Positions 1 to 10,426 of a DNA stretch of 21,457 nucleotides are shown piece by piece. This stretch comes from Echinostoma caproni. Taxonomy: Eukaryota; Platyhelminthes; Trematoda; Plagiorchiida; Echinostomatidae. Location: assembly GCA_900618425.1 (NCBI GenBank), contig UZAN01039823.1, forward strand, positions 43,156 through 64,612, in the 5' to 3' direction. Numbering within the stretch: position 1 is the stretch's first letter; each line of letters starts with the position of its first letter. The position numbers and the translations under genes were made by a program. A model generated the notes under the pieces. The model did no database searches. It had not been told where the DNA came from and saw nothing but the letters and a program-made list of their open reading frames with translations.

Positions 1-204
1 AAGATTAGAAAGTGAATAGACTGAAACTGACAAGGGGGGGGAGTGAAGATAGCTGCATGCGCCGAGGTGAGCGTATGACAGGGGATCTGAGTAAAAGTTG
101 TGGATGAGCATACAGTACGATGGACGATTGTGATTAGGATAACGCTAATGATGAAAAAAGTAGTACGATCATGAGGATCTTGATCGGGAAAGATCCTCAT
201 TATG

Positions 205-778
205 GAGGGGAGTGAGTGTCTAGGGTAGCGGCTGGTCACCCTACACTTGCACCTCGCGAAATGCTCCCATAAGACCAGGCGACTGAAATAGCCTCTGTTG
301 AGGAAGCCTTACTTACTGTCTTCTCGTGGAGGTGGTTTCCCAAAAAAGTGAGAGGGGATGAAAAGCCGACAACTGGGTTGGTGAAGCACTGGTAGTTCAC
401 CTAGGGGAGTTGGCTAAAAACCCTGACAATCAAGAAGAGGCGTACAAACCACAACCACACCTTCCCGGCTGTGTCAATGGTCACCGGCTTGATTGGGCAT
501 CTTCGACATCTGACCCCGTCCAAAGGGAGTATGATCCGATCAACTGGACAACGGCCCCCAATGGAACGCGGTTTTCACACACCGCCCCACTGCCTTGCGG
601 GTCAAGCTTCGGTTAGCCGAAGGCTCCGGTTATAGATTCCTCAAGTTAATTCACCTGCCCTGACCAGGGCAACCTGGCAGCATTCAGCCCACGTGTAAAT
701 CATGGAACGTTTTTCTTTCTATAAAGAATATTGTACCATGATTTGTTTGGCGTCAGACGTCTGTGAAATATATATACA
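205..778 (+). repeat. Dispersed repeat R1, copy A (longest plus-strand copy)
   Basis: This roughly 570-base block recurs, diverged, at 14078-14545 (plus), 7399-7978 (minus), 15784-16290 (plus, split by a SINE) and as a short piece at 6265-6356 (minus). Shared landmarks are GAGTGTCTAG near the left end, CACCTCGCGAAATG, GAGGAAGCCTTACT, GTGAGAGG, a CACCGGCT segment and CTGCCTTGCG followed by CCGAAGGCTCCGGTTAT. Beyond about 640, copies A and C still align (GATTCCTCAAG, AAATCATGGAA, TTGTACCATGAT, then GTGAAATATA), so the AT-rich end near 778 is probably a real 3' boundary. No reverse transcriptase, transposase or terminal inverted repeat is seen. The 68-codon frame at 410-616 is not kept open in the other copies at the same place and is treated as chance. 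The nature of the family (SINE-like or another non-autonomous element) is unknown to me. Confidence 0.7.
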
Positions 779-1744
779 ATATAGTTTAACAATCAATCAT
801 GATGTGGTTTACTATTTCAATTTGTTCCGATATTATTTCAAGTAATATCAGAAAACTGACAAACGAGACCATTCACAAAGGTACAATATTGCACCTGCAT
901 CTAACAAACACCGACAGACAGACACACTGGGAAAAAGTCATAAAATTTCAAAGGACCACGTACATACATGGGAAGCCGGCCGCAACCGAAATTCGTACAT
1001 TGTTTAACCCTCCCTCCCACCATATCTCAAAGCAATTCACTCGTACTTAGCGGGATAATGTGGTCAGGGCAATCGGCAGATAGGTGAACAGATAGTCAAA
1101 CGGCCTGAGGCAATGTGTGTGTGCGTGTGTGTGTGTGGGACGAGGCTGGTACGTTGAGGTGAGATACACAGCACCTGTTTTATGATGACCTTGAGGCAAA
1201 CTTTCCAGTTTCACAACCTACGGTAGCGATGACGGACTGTGTAGGTGTGCGCGCGAGGAAACCAATAGTAAATACAAACTGTGAAATTCGGGCAGGATAC
1301 GTGAATCATAGATTGAATCTTACGTTAAAGAAGGCGAAGTGATTGATAACTTATGAACTCGACCTGGACATGAGCGTTAGATTTTTCGAGGGCGAAGATG
1401 CTTAGGCCGCAAATAACAGGTGCACGCATATGTAAAAGCCATGTACATCCTGCTATTCTTTATGGAAGAGTCAGGGTTAAAGCCAAACGAGGCAGAAAAA
1501 TCATAACCCAGAAAAGCAGGGATGCACCAACTGGCCTATGAAGAACATCTACAGCCTCAAAAATTCAAAACACGGTCAGATGTGTGTCTATACTGGAGTC
1601 GCATACAAGGCAAGTGAGAATGTGTAAGTATACGGGTTGAGCTTACTTTCAAGGACGGGAAAAGAAAGCGAACCTCTGTGGTCAACACATAGAGTACACA
1701 GTTCAACTATGCATGCATACTACTTCAAGCATTCTGGTTTGATA
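779..1744. other. Unrecognised intergenic stretch
   Basis: Only short frames are present (for example 799-1050 plus, low-complexity composition), with no recognisable domain. The only clear structure is the TG microsatellite listed separately. I see no homology to the other repeats of the window. Confidence 0.5.
1114..1137 (+). repeat. TG dinucleotide microsatellite
   Basis: A run of about twelve TG/GT units is interrupted by one TGCG step. It lies in otherwise unrecognised DNA between R1 copy A and the minus-strand RTE remnant. Confidence 0.85.
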
Positions 1745-2625
1745 AGAACTGACAGCAAGCTCGCAGCCATGACCTTCAGTGTTTCCAACCATGCGGTTTC
1801 GGAGTCTTTTGGACCCCATCTCGGAAGACAAGAGACACCTACTCTACCTAATCGCTATGTGCATTTCTTTATGCCTCGTCTCCACATCACCTGTTGGTCT
1901 CCATGTGGCTCTCTCCAGCAACAGCCACTGCGAATAAGGCACGCTAGGATAGACGACCGTCAAACATACGCAAAACGTGTCCTAACCAATGTAGCCTATT
2001 GAGCTGAATTCGATGCGACAGTGAGTTCTTCTTCGATGCATTCCAAAACACCCGACGACTTAATTCTAAGTTAACAACCCGCTCATTCCATCCCACTTGG
2101 GCCAGAATACGTAAGCATCGATTGTCGAAAACCACTAGGCGACGGATGTCTTCTACCCATCAATTCAAGGTCTCACAACCGTAAAGCAGAACTGATCGTA
2201 CAGTGGGACAGCATATGCAACTTTTCAACTTTAGTGAAACGTCACGTCGTCGCCACAGGTGTTAAAGTCCTGCGTACGCTGCTCGAGCCTTGGAAATACG
2301 GGCGGCTATCTCTTTTGATGCGCTACCGTCGTTGGTCACGCAGCTACCTAAGTACGAGAAGCAGCCAACTTCAGCTAATTTCTGAACGTGTAGTTTTAGA
2401 GCAGAACTCGGCAACACCCAGTCTTGTAGCGTCACTTTGCACTTTGAAGGTGCGAAGCACATGCCGAACAGAGCTTGTTAATCTGTCAAGTGCTTTTGGT
2501 GCATCCTCCATATATTCGAACAAGCAAACGATGTCGTCAGCATACTCCAGATCGCACAGCTTTTCACAGACCACACAGACCACGTCCACAGTGCTGATGA
2601 GTTTGTATTGAGATGTGCTAAATCA
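1745..2625 (-). pseudogene. RTE-like non-LTR reverse transcriptase, 3' remnant
   Basis: Read on the minus strand this is the palm-to-C-terminus part of an RTE-clade reverse transcriptase, the enzyme that copies element RNA at a nicked target. In order: the catalytic box LEYADDIVCL (YADD codons at 2533-2544); then CFAPSKCKVTLQDWV, FSYLGSCVTNDG and ARISKARAAYAGL (2262-2460); HLWRRRDV and SVLLYGCET (2150-2260); VFDNRCLRI and LHWLGHVLRM (1944-2135); and a degraded end containing GWNERV-type and WGPKD/WLETLKVMAA-like segments (about 1745-1900). The YADD box and the following block lie in different frames, so there is at least one frameshift near 2460. In the later frame there is TAA where an Asn is expected before HLWRRR, TGA after the CETLN segment and TAG after DGRLS. 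Fingers, endonuclease and 5' end are absent, consistent with 5' truncation at insertion. The sequence is clearly different from the RTE copies at 8 and 16 kb, so it is another family or subfamily. Confidence 0.82.
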
Positions 2626-3778
2626 CCCTTTTTGCTGTTAGTACTCTAGGGCGAATAGATCTGCGTTCGAGAGAGAGGCATCCAACGAATCAAAAGTGGG
2701 TTCTTATGAGAGCCGATTGGTTCAACTATCTCAAAAAAACAGAATACAATCAGGAAGAAACATATGGTTAAAAAATAACACTGCAATGTATAATACACGT
2801 ACATAGTGGATTGAGATTTGAGGTAGACCGAAGCACCAGAATTCACCGGATTTTACCGTCAGCCTCAGAGTGGATGTGATTTCAGAAGTAAAAAGAAAAC
2901 GACGACAGTGAACTTTTTCTCATTTTGAATGCCTACATTGCACTGTTTCGAGTAGACTCAGATCAGTTTTAGAACTTTACTCAACAAAATTTAGCACTCA
3001 TGCCGTGGTTGATGCATACTCTGTAGTTCTGCGGCGTGCAGTAGTGTGGACCGATTCCTTGCCAATTACTGATCAAGCTATGTATAAATCAGAGTACATG
3101 TCAACTGGATGTTTACAACTTTTCCGGTAAACAATTTGCAGATGGTTTACAATCACCAAAGAAGAAATCGTTGACAGACTATTCTAGGTTGGGTCAGCTG
3201 TCTGTCGGTATGAATCGATCTCGTGAGACGGAACTCGCAATGCAACCAGTTCATCTTAAGAATTTAACAAAAGTGAGAACAAGCATGATTACAGAACAGA
3301 TTGAATTCAACTGTTTCGCATTACGTTTACAGCTATCTACAAACACTTAAGTACAAGTTGAGTCAGAACAACAAATCTTTAAACACCGAAAAACACTTCA
3401 CAAGGCAAAATCAATGAGAAGGTCAAAGGTTATCAGTCACACTTGAGTCGAACAAAGGGAAGGGGTGGGAGAACATGCTTATTGGTTGGAAAGGTGGTAT
3501 CCCCATCAGGGCAAGGCCGTGTATTTTAGTTTCAAATATTATACTTGCACATCAACACTCATGGATAAAGAGCATTGACGTGGCCTCAGTTGGATGTATG
3601 AGGCTCACAACCTTCGATATTAGGAAGAGGAGATAGGAGGAAAGCCACGGTGTCGCACGAGTTCGATCAATACCTGTATTACTGTGTTTCAACTAGATAA
3701 ATTCTAGGCCTCTTAGAATTGCTCAATATGTACACAGGGCGAGAATTAATGCAACTGTTCTACTTTGCATATTTTCAG
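2626..3778. other. Unrecognised, AT-rich, apparently unique DNA
   Basis: No frame here resembles a protein I recognise, and I found no segment repeated elsewhere in the window. It could be intergenic or intronic sequence. Confidence 0.45.
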
Positions 3779-3931
3779 AGAACACCATTCAGTTGACGAG
3801 AAATGCGGGAGTACAATAAAATGAGGCTGTGTAGGACACCCATGGATGCCAAGGAACCGGAAGTTCACAGACTATGGCAAATGTATCACCAAAGGAGAAA
3901 CTTATGGAAACAGATAGCGTGGACAGCACAG
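3779..3931 (+). other. Candidate exon between good splice sites (tentative)
   Basis: The segment begins after a pyrimidine-rich acceptor (CTGTTCTACTTTGCATATTTTCAG, in parts, at 3755-3778) and ends at a near-consensus donor, ACAG followed by GTAAGC (3932 onward). It is 153 bases long. All three frames are closed near its start, but an ATG at 3803 opens a frame that stays open through the donor, giving 43 codons that end in phase 0. That frame includes a charged, aromatic-rich stretch (EVHRLWQMYHQRRNLWKQI) that looks less random than neighbouring frames. I recognise no domain. It could be a first coding exon with a short 5' UTR, possibly a trans-spliced one since flatworms use spliced leaders, or a chance pairing of splice motifs. 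Confidence 0.18.
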
Positions 3932-5255
3932 GTAAGCGAGGTCAAACCAAACACTGGCAAAAGGGCATTCCAGTGGTATGCTCAATGGATTGACCAAAAT
4001 GGGTTCGCTCCGAAAACCTGCTCTTCAGGAATTGATCATTGACGAAGTTGTATAGTATGGTTACGTGGACATAATATTTACTCGACCGTTCAGTTTCCTC
4101 ATTCACAATCTGGTACACAGATTTCGCTCGAGTCGATAGGCATGATTGGTCAGATTTGCACAGGTAGAAGCGGAACACTACTGCGCCGACTAACCGATCA
4201 TCTGAACTGATCCAAACCAAGTCTGGATCGTTCCTTTCTCAGTAAATATTGCCAGATACCTTTTTCGATGACTTCAATATCTATCAATTTACAGAAATCT
4301 TGTTACCCGAGATTTCTTCGTCAAAGCACAGAAGAGACAGACGGGTGGAGGGTTGTTTTCCCTGAATGTTCTAAGGATAAGTAAGAGAGGGGAGCGACAT
4401 AATGCATAAACAAACGAATACAACATCTGAATAACTGAAACCAAGAACGACTGTCTAAGAGTAAAACACAGGTATGATCGTCATTCAAGTGAATCGCACC
4501 GATCGAATGGAATGAGGAAGAATGTTTCACCTATCAAATTGGTGTCATTTATTTTGATTAAAGAGAAAGAAAACAAGTATTTTAATCTCGTAAAAAACAG
4601 AATTCCAAGTCTGATTTCTTAAAATCTCATTCGCTTTCTGTTGTTCGCCTGATAGCTATCCAGTGAATCAAACACGAAGGCCACAGACAAACACTCGCTT
4701 TCCCTATCATAAAGAGCGCACACAGAAAGAAGCTCTTAATCCCCTCAGTATATCTGGCCGGAGAGTTTGAGAGTAAACGTTACCACAATACGCGATTGAA
4801 AGTGCATCATCAAACTGAGCGAGAATTTCTCGCAGTTGCAATGCCTTTGTTTTTCCTCGGCACACGCAACATGCTCAGGTTGGAAGCGGGAAAAAGATCG
4901 ATCCATTGGTCGAACTGGATCGCTTCGGAATATTTCAAAATAGAAGAAGAAACTAACTCCCTTTCTATCTTTATTCCTCTACCCGCAGTCACTTTCTCTA
5001 TCTCATACACACCCACATACACAACTACGTGCAACCTCAGTTCCCGTCAATTCCACAGACGGAAAACTACACATAAACGGTTTGTAGTTCTATCAATTGC
5101 TCATCCACAAACACACTACCAAGATTTCCCCGGGGAAACGATCACGTCAACCTACGACGACATGGTGGTGTACTGTACTTCACACTGGAAGAAAATTGGC
5201 AACCACAGTACAAATGGCAGAGCGTGCTTGTCTGATTTTATTTATTCTTTCTCAG
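3932..5255. other. Unrecognised stretch with one long unassigned frame
   Basis: The longest frame is 4796-5272 on the plus strand (158 codons). It has no recognisable domain, a Thr/Ser/His-rich composition and an overlapping minus-strand frame over its first half, so coding is not supported. A pyrimidine-rich acceptor-like tract lies at about 5233-5255. No repeats shared with the rest of the window were seen. Confidence 0.4.
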
Positions 5256-5324
5256 CTTCGGGATGGAATTGAAATTCTGTCACTGGGTATCAAGGCCGAA
5301 AGCAACGAATGTAATTGGGGCTAA
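5256..5324 (+). other. Candidate terminal exon (very tentative)
   Basis: The strong pyrimidine tract TTTTATTTATTCTTTCTCAG (5236-5255) is a good splice acceptor. The 69 bases after it read in phase 0 as LRDGIEILSLGIKAESNECN plus two residues and a TAA stop. The phase fits the donor at 3931, so the two could belong to one small gene separated by a 1.3 kb intron. No polyadenylation hexamer was found close by. Splice motifs of this quality can occur by chance in a window this long. Confidence 0.1.
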
Positions 5325-6264
5325 TGAATATGGCACATATATGCGAAAGAAGATGGTATCATTTTACATTCCAGATATGATATTGAGATAGCGAGAGCAC
5401 ACACGCTTATAGGCAGCTAATTGTTCGGCAAGAATAACTGTCATTATAGTATTGATTCAAACATTTTATTTTCGTTTCTTTATATACAACAAGCATACCA
5501 TTACGATTCTGGATATGCGATGCGATCAATGAAAGGTTACCCGTTAAATAGGTGGAAAAGTGGGGTTACAATGGTGGTGGTGGGGAAATGATGGAGTTCG
5601 AAGACATGAATTATGAGACAATGAGTCAATGGATTATGCAGCTCGACAACCATCACTCAAAGAATTGATGTGATTAGGTTTCGCAAGTATCGACACCCCG
5701 ATGTGAGTATAATCGAGTGGTAGAAACGGATAGACACACGTGATTAGAGCTACCTGTGTCAAAAGGGTATTTTTCGAAAGCATTCCTGAACCAACACATT
5801 CGGTCGTTCCTCCAAAAAATAAAACAGTTTAAACGCACCGCCTCTACAGAAACAGTGTTTACTCAGACTCATATTCAAAGATCATGTGGGCCAGAAAAAA
5901 ACTAATCCAGTTTCTGGGAGTGGATGTTGATTCGACGTGTGCCGCGGTCAACTAGCACCACTTGCAAGCGGAGAACAGATTTCTTTCGTTGACCTCATGT
6001 TTTGCTAAATTATTGATTCAAATTTGTCTATGGTGCACCTTAAGTGGATCGCACGATAAGACGTCTACTTGAATCTATTTGAGGCTTGCCATCCTCTAAG
6101 GGTTAGCCGGGAAAAGACTGATACGATATACAACGCTATCTTAAATTAACTCATGGGTACCCACCACAGGATCGACCTAGTCCAGACTATCGTAATCGGA
6201 CAAAAATGGGAATGTAACAAAAACAGTGCACAGCAATGACCGACCGGTGCTGAAACAAACTTGC
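5325..6264. other. Unrecognised intergenic DNA
   Basis: No frame with a recognisable product was found. A short run of TGG units (5572-5582) is the only local periodicity noticed. Confidence 0.45.
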
Positions 6265-6356
6265 CACGTGAAGACAGTGGAAAGGACTTCCTCAGCAAGG
6301 GCTACTGGGGACGCGAGATCGTAAACGAGCATTTCGCGAGGTGCAGGGGGAAGATG
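6265..6356 (-). repeat. Dispersed repeat R1, fragment D
   Basis: On the minus strand this matches the left part of R1: CACCTCGCGAAATGCT, then a middle portion ending GAGGAAGTCCT and ACTGTCTTC. It aligns with about 248-325 of copy A and with copy C. The remainder of the repeat is missing on both sides, so it is a truncated, old copy. Confidence 0.55.
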
Positions 6357-6469
6357 ACCAATCAGAACGCAAGACTATAATTAAGCTTTTGGATGTTGAT
6401 GAAATTCTACTATTCGGTTAGGTAAGAATGCAGCAGAAAGAAACAGCTCAGAGTATTTCCAATATAATA

Positions 6470-6640
6470 ATAATGCTCCATTTCNATTTCTTTCTACTTT
6501 ATTGTAGTGTGTACAGTCAATCTCACAGAAGAACGCCCTGGTGAATCAAAAGCTGTTCTGGAGGAAGGTGGGTGGCGCTGGGAGGATTCGAACTCAGTAC
6601 CTCCAGGTTACTGTGCCGCTACTAGCATGGAATCAATTAT
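6470..6640 (-). mobile_element. tRNA-derived SINE-like element (damaged head)
   Basis: Read on the minus strand the element starts near 6640. A clear Pol III B box, GAGTTCGAATCC, lies at 6584-6595, followed by CTCCCAGCGCCACC as in the 3' side of a tRNA. The A-box region (TAGCGGCACAGTAA) is only about 27 bases upstream of the B box, too close for an intact tRNA head, so part of the D/anticodon region appears deleted. A non-tRNA body follows. It ends in ACAATAAAGTAGAAAGAAA near 6480, an A-rich tail like that of the SINE at 15936-16124 (CAATAAAAGGAAGTAAAA). Such elements are transcribed by RNA polymerase III and copied by a partner LINE; which LINE is not visible here. An ambiguous base lies in the tail at 6485. 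Confidence 0.6.
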
Positions 6641-7398
6641 TTGCGAATAATTTCAAATGAACAGACGCTTGTTTAGTCAATTTTTCAGAAAGGGACTGTT
6701 TTCAATCACAGCTCTTTTCGGGGAATTAGGGATGATAAAAAAGACAGCCAAATTACTTTAACACGAGGATGACGGAAGGATATTGAGCAAAAGTCAACAA
6801 TTCCGCCAATGGCTCAACAAGTCTCATCAGACACCAACATACAGATGAAGACCCACACAATCCAGTAAACTTATCAACACATTATCTGGTCTCAGTTGCC
6901 TGTCTTCGAACCAATGCCCGTCAGAAAAAACACAATCAAACGTGCGAATTTGGCTGGAGAGAAGTGTAAAATGTTTTTTAACCATCGCGCTGGCCTCAGT
7001 GCGTCAACACGGTAATCTACTAATCCACATCTGACATCCGCATTGCTGTTCCAATTCTCCTACCAGATACGCTGCATGCACAACCCGTTAGCAATCTTCT
7101 TCCAACTACCACATGAGTGCTGACCAAATAGTAAAAGCAAATAATAAAAGGAGCCAAATGATCATCCCATACATCAGGTGGTTCATGGCGAATCGTCAGA
7201 TGTAAAGTGAATACCAACTATACCTCAGATTAGTAACTGTTTGCTAGACCATCTGCAAATCGTGATGAACCTCCAATCACATGCTGAAATATACATGCTT
7301 TGATAGACAAAATGCTTATCGCATCTACGATGGTTCTCTGAATAATAATTTGGGATTCGGAAAGCAATTCATTATCTTGTGCCAAAATGAATTCGGTG
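6641..7398. other. Unrecognised intergenic DNA
   Basis: Only short frames are present, such as 7020-7217 on the minus strand, which has no domain I recognise. No homology to other parts of the window was seen. Confidence 0.45.
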
Positions 7399-7978
7399 AT
7401 ATGTATTTATATTTCACGCACGTCTAATGCCGAACAATGTGCCAAACACATCATGGTACAAAAGAAGGAAAACCTTCCATGATTTGCCCGTGGGCTGGCC
7501 ACGGTAGGTAAATTATCTTGAGGAATCCGCAATCGGAGCTTGACTCGCAAGGCAGCGGGGCGGTGTATAAAAACCGCAATCCATTGGGAGCGGGTGTCCA
7601 GTTCATCGGATCATACACCTTTTGGACGGGATCAAACGATCAAGGTGCCCAATAAACCTTGGTGTTCCATCGAGCCGGTGACCACTGCCACAACCAGGAA
7701 TGTATGTGTGGTTCGTACGTCTCCCCTTGGTTGGTTTGGAATCAGAGTTTTTTTTTCTCAGCTCCCCTAGGGGAACTACCAGTAGTTCACCAACCCGGAT
7801 GTCAACTTTTCATCCTCTCACTTTGGTGCAAAACATCTCCGCTACGAGAAGACAGTGAGTAGGACTTCCTTAGCAGAGGCTGTTTGAGACGCCTGGTCAT
7901 TTCGCCAGGCGCTAGAGGGGTGATCAGCTGCAACCCCAGACACCCACCACCAAGTATACTGAGGCTTTTGGAGGACAT
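7399..7978 (-). repeat. Dispersed repeat R1, copy C (near full length)
   Basis: On the minus strand this copy runs from AAGCCTCAGTATA and GGGTGTCTGGGGTTG (right end) through GGCGAAATG, GAGGAAGT-type and GTGAGAGGATGAAAAG segments. It continues through CACCGGCTCGATGG and CGCTGCCTTGCGAGTC to the AT-rich end GTGAAATATAAATACATAT at about 7399-7418. It shares the distal part (GATTCCTCAAG, AAATCATGGAA, TTGTACCATGAT) with copy A and the extreme left end (CTCCAAAAGCCTCAGTAT) with copy E. The overlap of A, C and E therefore suggests a full unit of about 600 bases. The copy has many small indels and no coding potential I trust. Confidence 0.7.
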
Positions 7979-8054
7979 ATGCTTACATTTCACTTAAACG
8001 AGTACTCAAGCAAATGCAAATATAAGTCATTTTCAAGAGAGTGGTGTACCTAAG

Positions 8055-8505
8055 GAAGTAATTAAGGAATCCGACGGCACACTGACTCACCATCAGCAAC
8101 GCCGTCTTAATTGATGGGCTGGACAATTTGAGGCTCAGTTCAACTGGTCCCCATCGACAGCTGACCTATCACCCCCCAACTCGATTGGGCAAATACTCCC
8201 AGTTGATGCCAGTCCTACATTTGAAACGGGAAATAAATTACCTCAAAAGGTATGAGGCTTCCGGCCCCGACGGGCTGTCCCCATCGGTTTTTGAGTATAG
8301 AGGTTCAGTCTTGGTTTTGGAGTTAACAAAACTCATGGGATCAGTGTGGGAGAAAGAAGAGGTTCTAACTGAACGGTGTGTAATGGTTATCATACCGATT
8401 TTCAAGAAAGGTGACGAGTCCCCTTGTGAAAACCACAGGGAATTAGTTTATTCAACGTCCCCTCCCCCCAAACTTCCCACTGGCATCATACTCCGCCGAT
8501 TGAGA
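8055..8505 (+). pseudogene. RTE linker and RT finger region (broken)
   Basis: In the first frame (8055 onward) the translation gives EVIKESDGTLTHHQQRRLN, a TGA stop, then WAGQFEAQFNWSPSTADL. This is the linker that precedes RT in RTE elements of flatworms, where a W-A-x-H/Q-F-E-A-Q-F-N-W pattern is typical. A frameshift near 8225 moves the frame by one base. The translation then continues as INYLKRYEASGPDGLSPSVF, then VWEKEEVLTERC, VMVIIPIFKKGDESPCENHR and a damaged segment ending GIILRRL. These are the finger motifs of a non-LTR RT (GPDGL, IPIFKKG, NHR). The piece stops at about 8505, where the palm should begin. Without the palm it has no catalytic aspartates. Confidence 0.78.
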
Positions 8506-9026
8506 CATCTGTGGCGCCGTCGCGTCATCCGGCTGTCCGTAAAGGGTCGAGTATATGCTGCGGCAGTTCCGGCAGTTCTGCCATACGGCGGAGGAACTTG
8601 ACCATTAAGAAAACAGGATAAAGATAGACTATCGCTATTTGAACGCCACTGTCTACGCAGCACTGCACGAATCTGGTGAGGCAACCGACAGAGCAATGCT
8701 GAGGTTGGACGCAGAGTTTTATGTAACTGCGGTCGCCCACTGGAGCGAGTGGTCGACCTCCGTAGATCATGTTGGTTGGGGCATGTGTACGCATGTCACC
8801 AAATACGTTACCACGGCGAGCGATGTTCGCCGACGCAGGTAGTGGGTGGAATAAAGCCAAGGGTGGTCAAGCTAAAACCTTGCTTGACAGTATGAAAATC
8901 CTAACCAGGAGTCTGGATCACATAAGTCCCGTTGGGCTCCCAAGCTGGGAACTTCGGGATCAGCGTAACCAATGGTTGGAGACACTGAGCGATATGGCTG
9001 GGTGTGGTAAACAGTGGCGCCCGTAA
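8506..9026 (+). pseudogene. RTE C-terminal RT region joined across a deletion
   Basis: Immediately after GIILRRL comes RHLWRRRVIRLSVKGRVYAA and AVLPYGGGT, then TGA. PLRKQDKDRLSLFERHCLRS follows in the same frame, with further shifted pieces, ending in DQRNQWLETLSDMAGCG near 9026. This is the thumb/C-terminal region found downstream of the YADD box. In the copy at 16841-17278 the same block reads ANLRHFWLRRDI, so the junction lies inside or just before RHLW. The expected intervening sequence (rest of fingers, palm and YADD) is absent. Several frame changes between 8601 and 9026 mark it as a pseudogene. Overlapping frames on both strands are shadows of this block. Confidence 0.75.
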
Positions 9027-9190
9027 ATATTCTCAATTTCTTTGCATCATTAGTCCACTGAACCTCGAAATTCTTTTCGATCCTACTTTCAACCTTTCTG
9101 TTTTCCTCCTATTGTTCACCAAATGGGCAACCAAAACCGGCACGCCAAATTGTATGGGTTACTAGTTGTACGAACTGAAACCGAGAGCGA

Positions 9191-10384
9191 CCTGCCGGCC
9201 TGCCCACTTTCCTGTTTTGTTGCACTCTGAACAATCGGAAAGGCACTTCAACGAATGCAGATAACTCACGGGATACGAAGGTGTGTTTTAAATCCTAATG
9301 TTTGGTCACAAAAGCGTAAACGTGATGTTGGTAAAATATTCAATAATTTAAGTCGGACGAGAAACGCGTAGCAAGTATTGCAAGCAATAAAGAGACGCGA
9401 GAAATAGCTTGCAATTTGCTTGGATCTAAAATCAGATTCGGTTTTTTTGTTCAAATAAATCAATCTGGACAGCGTTTTCAACCGGAACAAGTTATCGCAA
9501 GAGGAGAAAACAGTTTTGGAAAATATATTAACAACTAGATGGGAAAGATAACGTAGACAAGGAAGCGCTGCCGAGATTCACTCTCGATGGTGAATTCGGG
9601 CATTAAGCGTCCTGTGCATAAACCGGATCTGGACAAATAGTACACAAATTCAAGTGGCACGCATTCAATGCCGAACGATGGGACTATCCAATGGATCAAA
9701 ACGAGGTTTATAGAACAAGAAGCGAAGAAACGATGAACAATTGGAAATATAAAAAGCCCAAAAACAAGAAACGATGCAACTTCTTTCCCTAGACCTTGGA
9801 AAGAAAAACTTCTTTGTGGTGTGAATTACAACCAAGGGGGTGTATAACGAGCAGAGCTAGGCACGAAAATAGTTTGCATTCGTGCACCGACGCAGCACAC
9901 AAGTTCTGTCGGAAAAAGCGAGCACTACACAAATGGAAGCACAAACCGAAACGAAGAAAATGCACTGAACACCACTTCTTGTGTGCGGATTAGGAAAACA
10001 TCGATTCTATCCATGATTCATCAGACAAATACGGAAAAATTTTCGCATTTTTAGTTCATTTAACCCAAAAGTGAATATTTCTTCTAAGTTCGAATAATCG
10101 ACTGGTTCGAAGGAACACACCTTACTCGACACAAGTAAACATATTGTAAGTACGTCATCTATTCACATTGCGTAGAGACATACTTACACGTCGCGGACAA
10201 ACCTTTCCAGATTTCACATGACTCGCTTTGTGATTCTTCTCAATAACTCAGTATACACACGCACGATCGTCCGGACAAAATAAAGGAAAATTGGTTCTCG
10301 CAGAGTGGGTAAACTGTACTCATTTTGGCCTGTTTATCCAGTTTGGCGATTCGTTTGGTAACATCTCTAAGCAAACACAAAGTG
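9191..10384. other. Unrecognised intergenic DNA between two retroelements
   Basis: No frame matches a known family. A 65-codon plus-strand frame at 9796-9993 is rich in Lys, Arg, His and Cys, but it has no defined motif and no supporting splice or repeat evidence. The right edge adjoins the 5'-truncated CR1-like element, whose exact start cannot be fixed by eye. Confidence 0.45.
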
Positions 10385-10426
10385 AATTCGCTTGTGTTAA
10401 TAGTACGACGGAGTTCTATTTCGGTT

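Larger units (their letters stand above)
8030..9190 (+). mobile_element. RTE-clade non-LTR element, 5'-truncated and internally deleted
   Basis: The element holds a linker and RT fingers (about 8030-8505) joined directly to the RT C-terminal region (8506-9026), then a 3' UTR to about 9190. The C-terminal coding part and 3' UTR align well with the copy at 16340-17600. Shared blocks include GTCTACGCAG, GAAAACAGGATAAAGATAGA, TCTCAATTTC/TCTAAATTTC, the CTACTTTCAAC block and the GTTGTACCAACTGAAAC block. The endonuclease is missing through 5' truncation. The RT palm, including the YADD box, is missing through an internal deletion. The element cannot encode its own replication functions. No flanking target-site duplication was identified by eye. 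Confidence 0.8.

Noticed and set aside
410..616. 68-codon frame in R1 copy A
   Set aside because: It is not maintained in other copies of the repeat at the same position and shows no domain.
4796..5272. 158-codon frame as a protein-coding gene
   Set aside because: It has no motif, an overlapping antisense frame and a composition typical of open AT-rich DNA. The strong pyrimidine tract near its end fits an intron better.
7540..7993. Several frames on both strands at 7.5-8.0 kb
   Set aside because: They all lie inside R1 copy C and are not conserved as frames in the other copies.
9796..9993. Small basic Cys/His-containing protein
   Set aside because: Residue spacing fits no zinc-finger class, and no splice or start context supports it.
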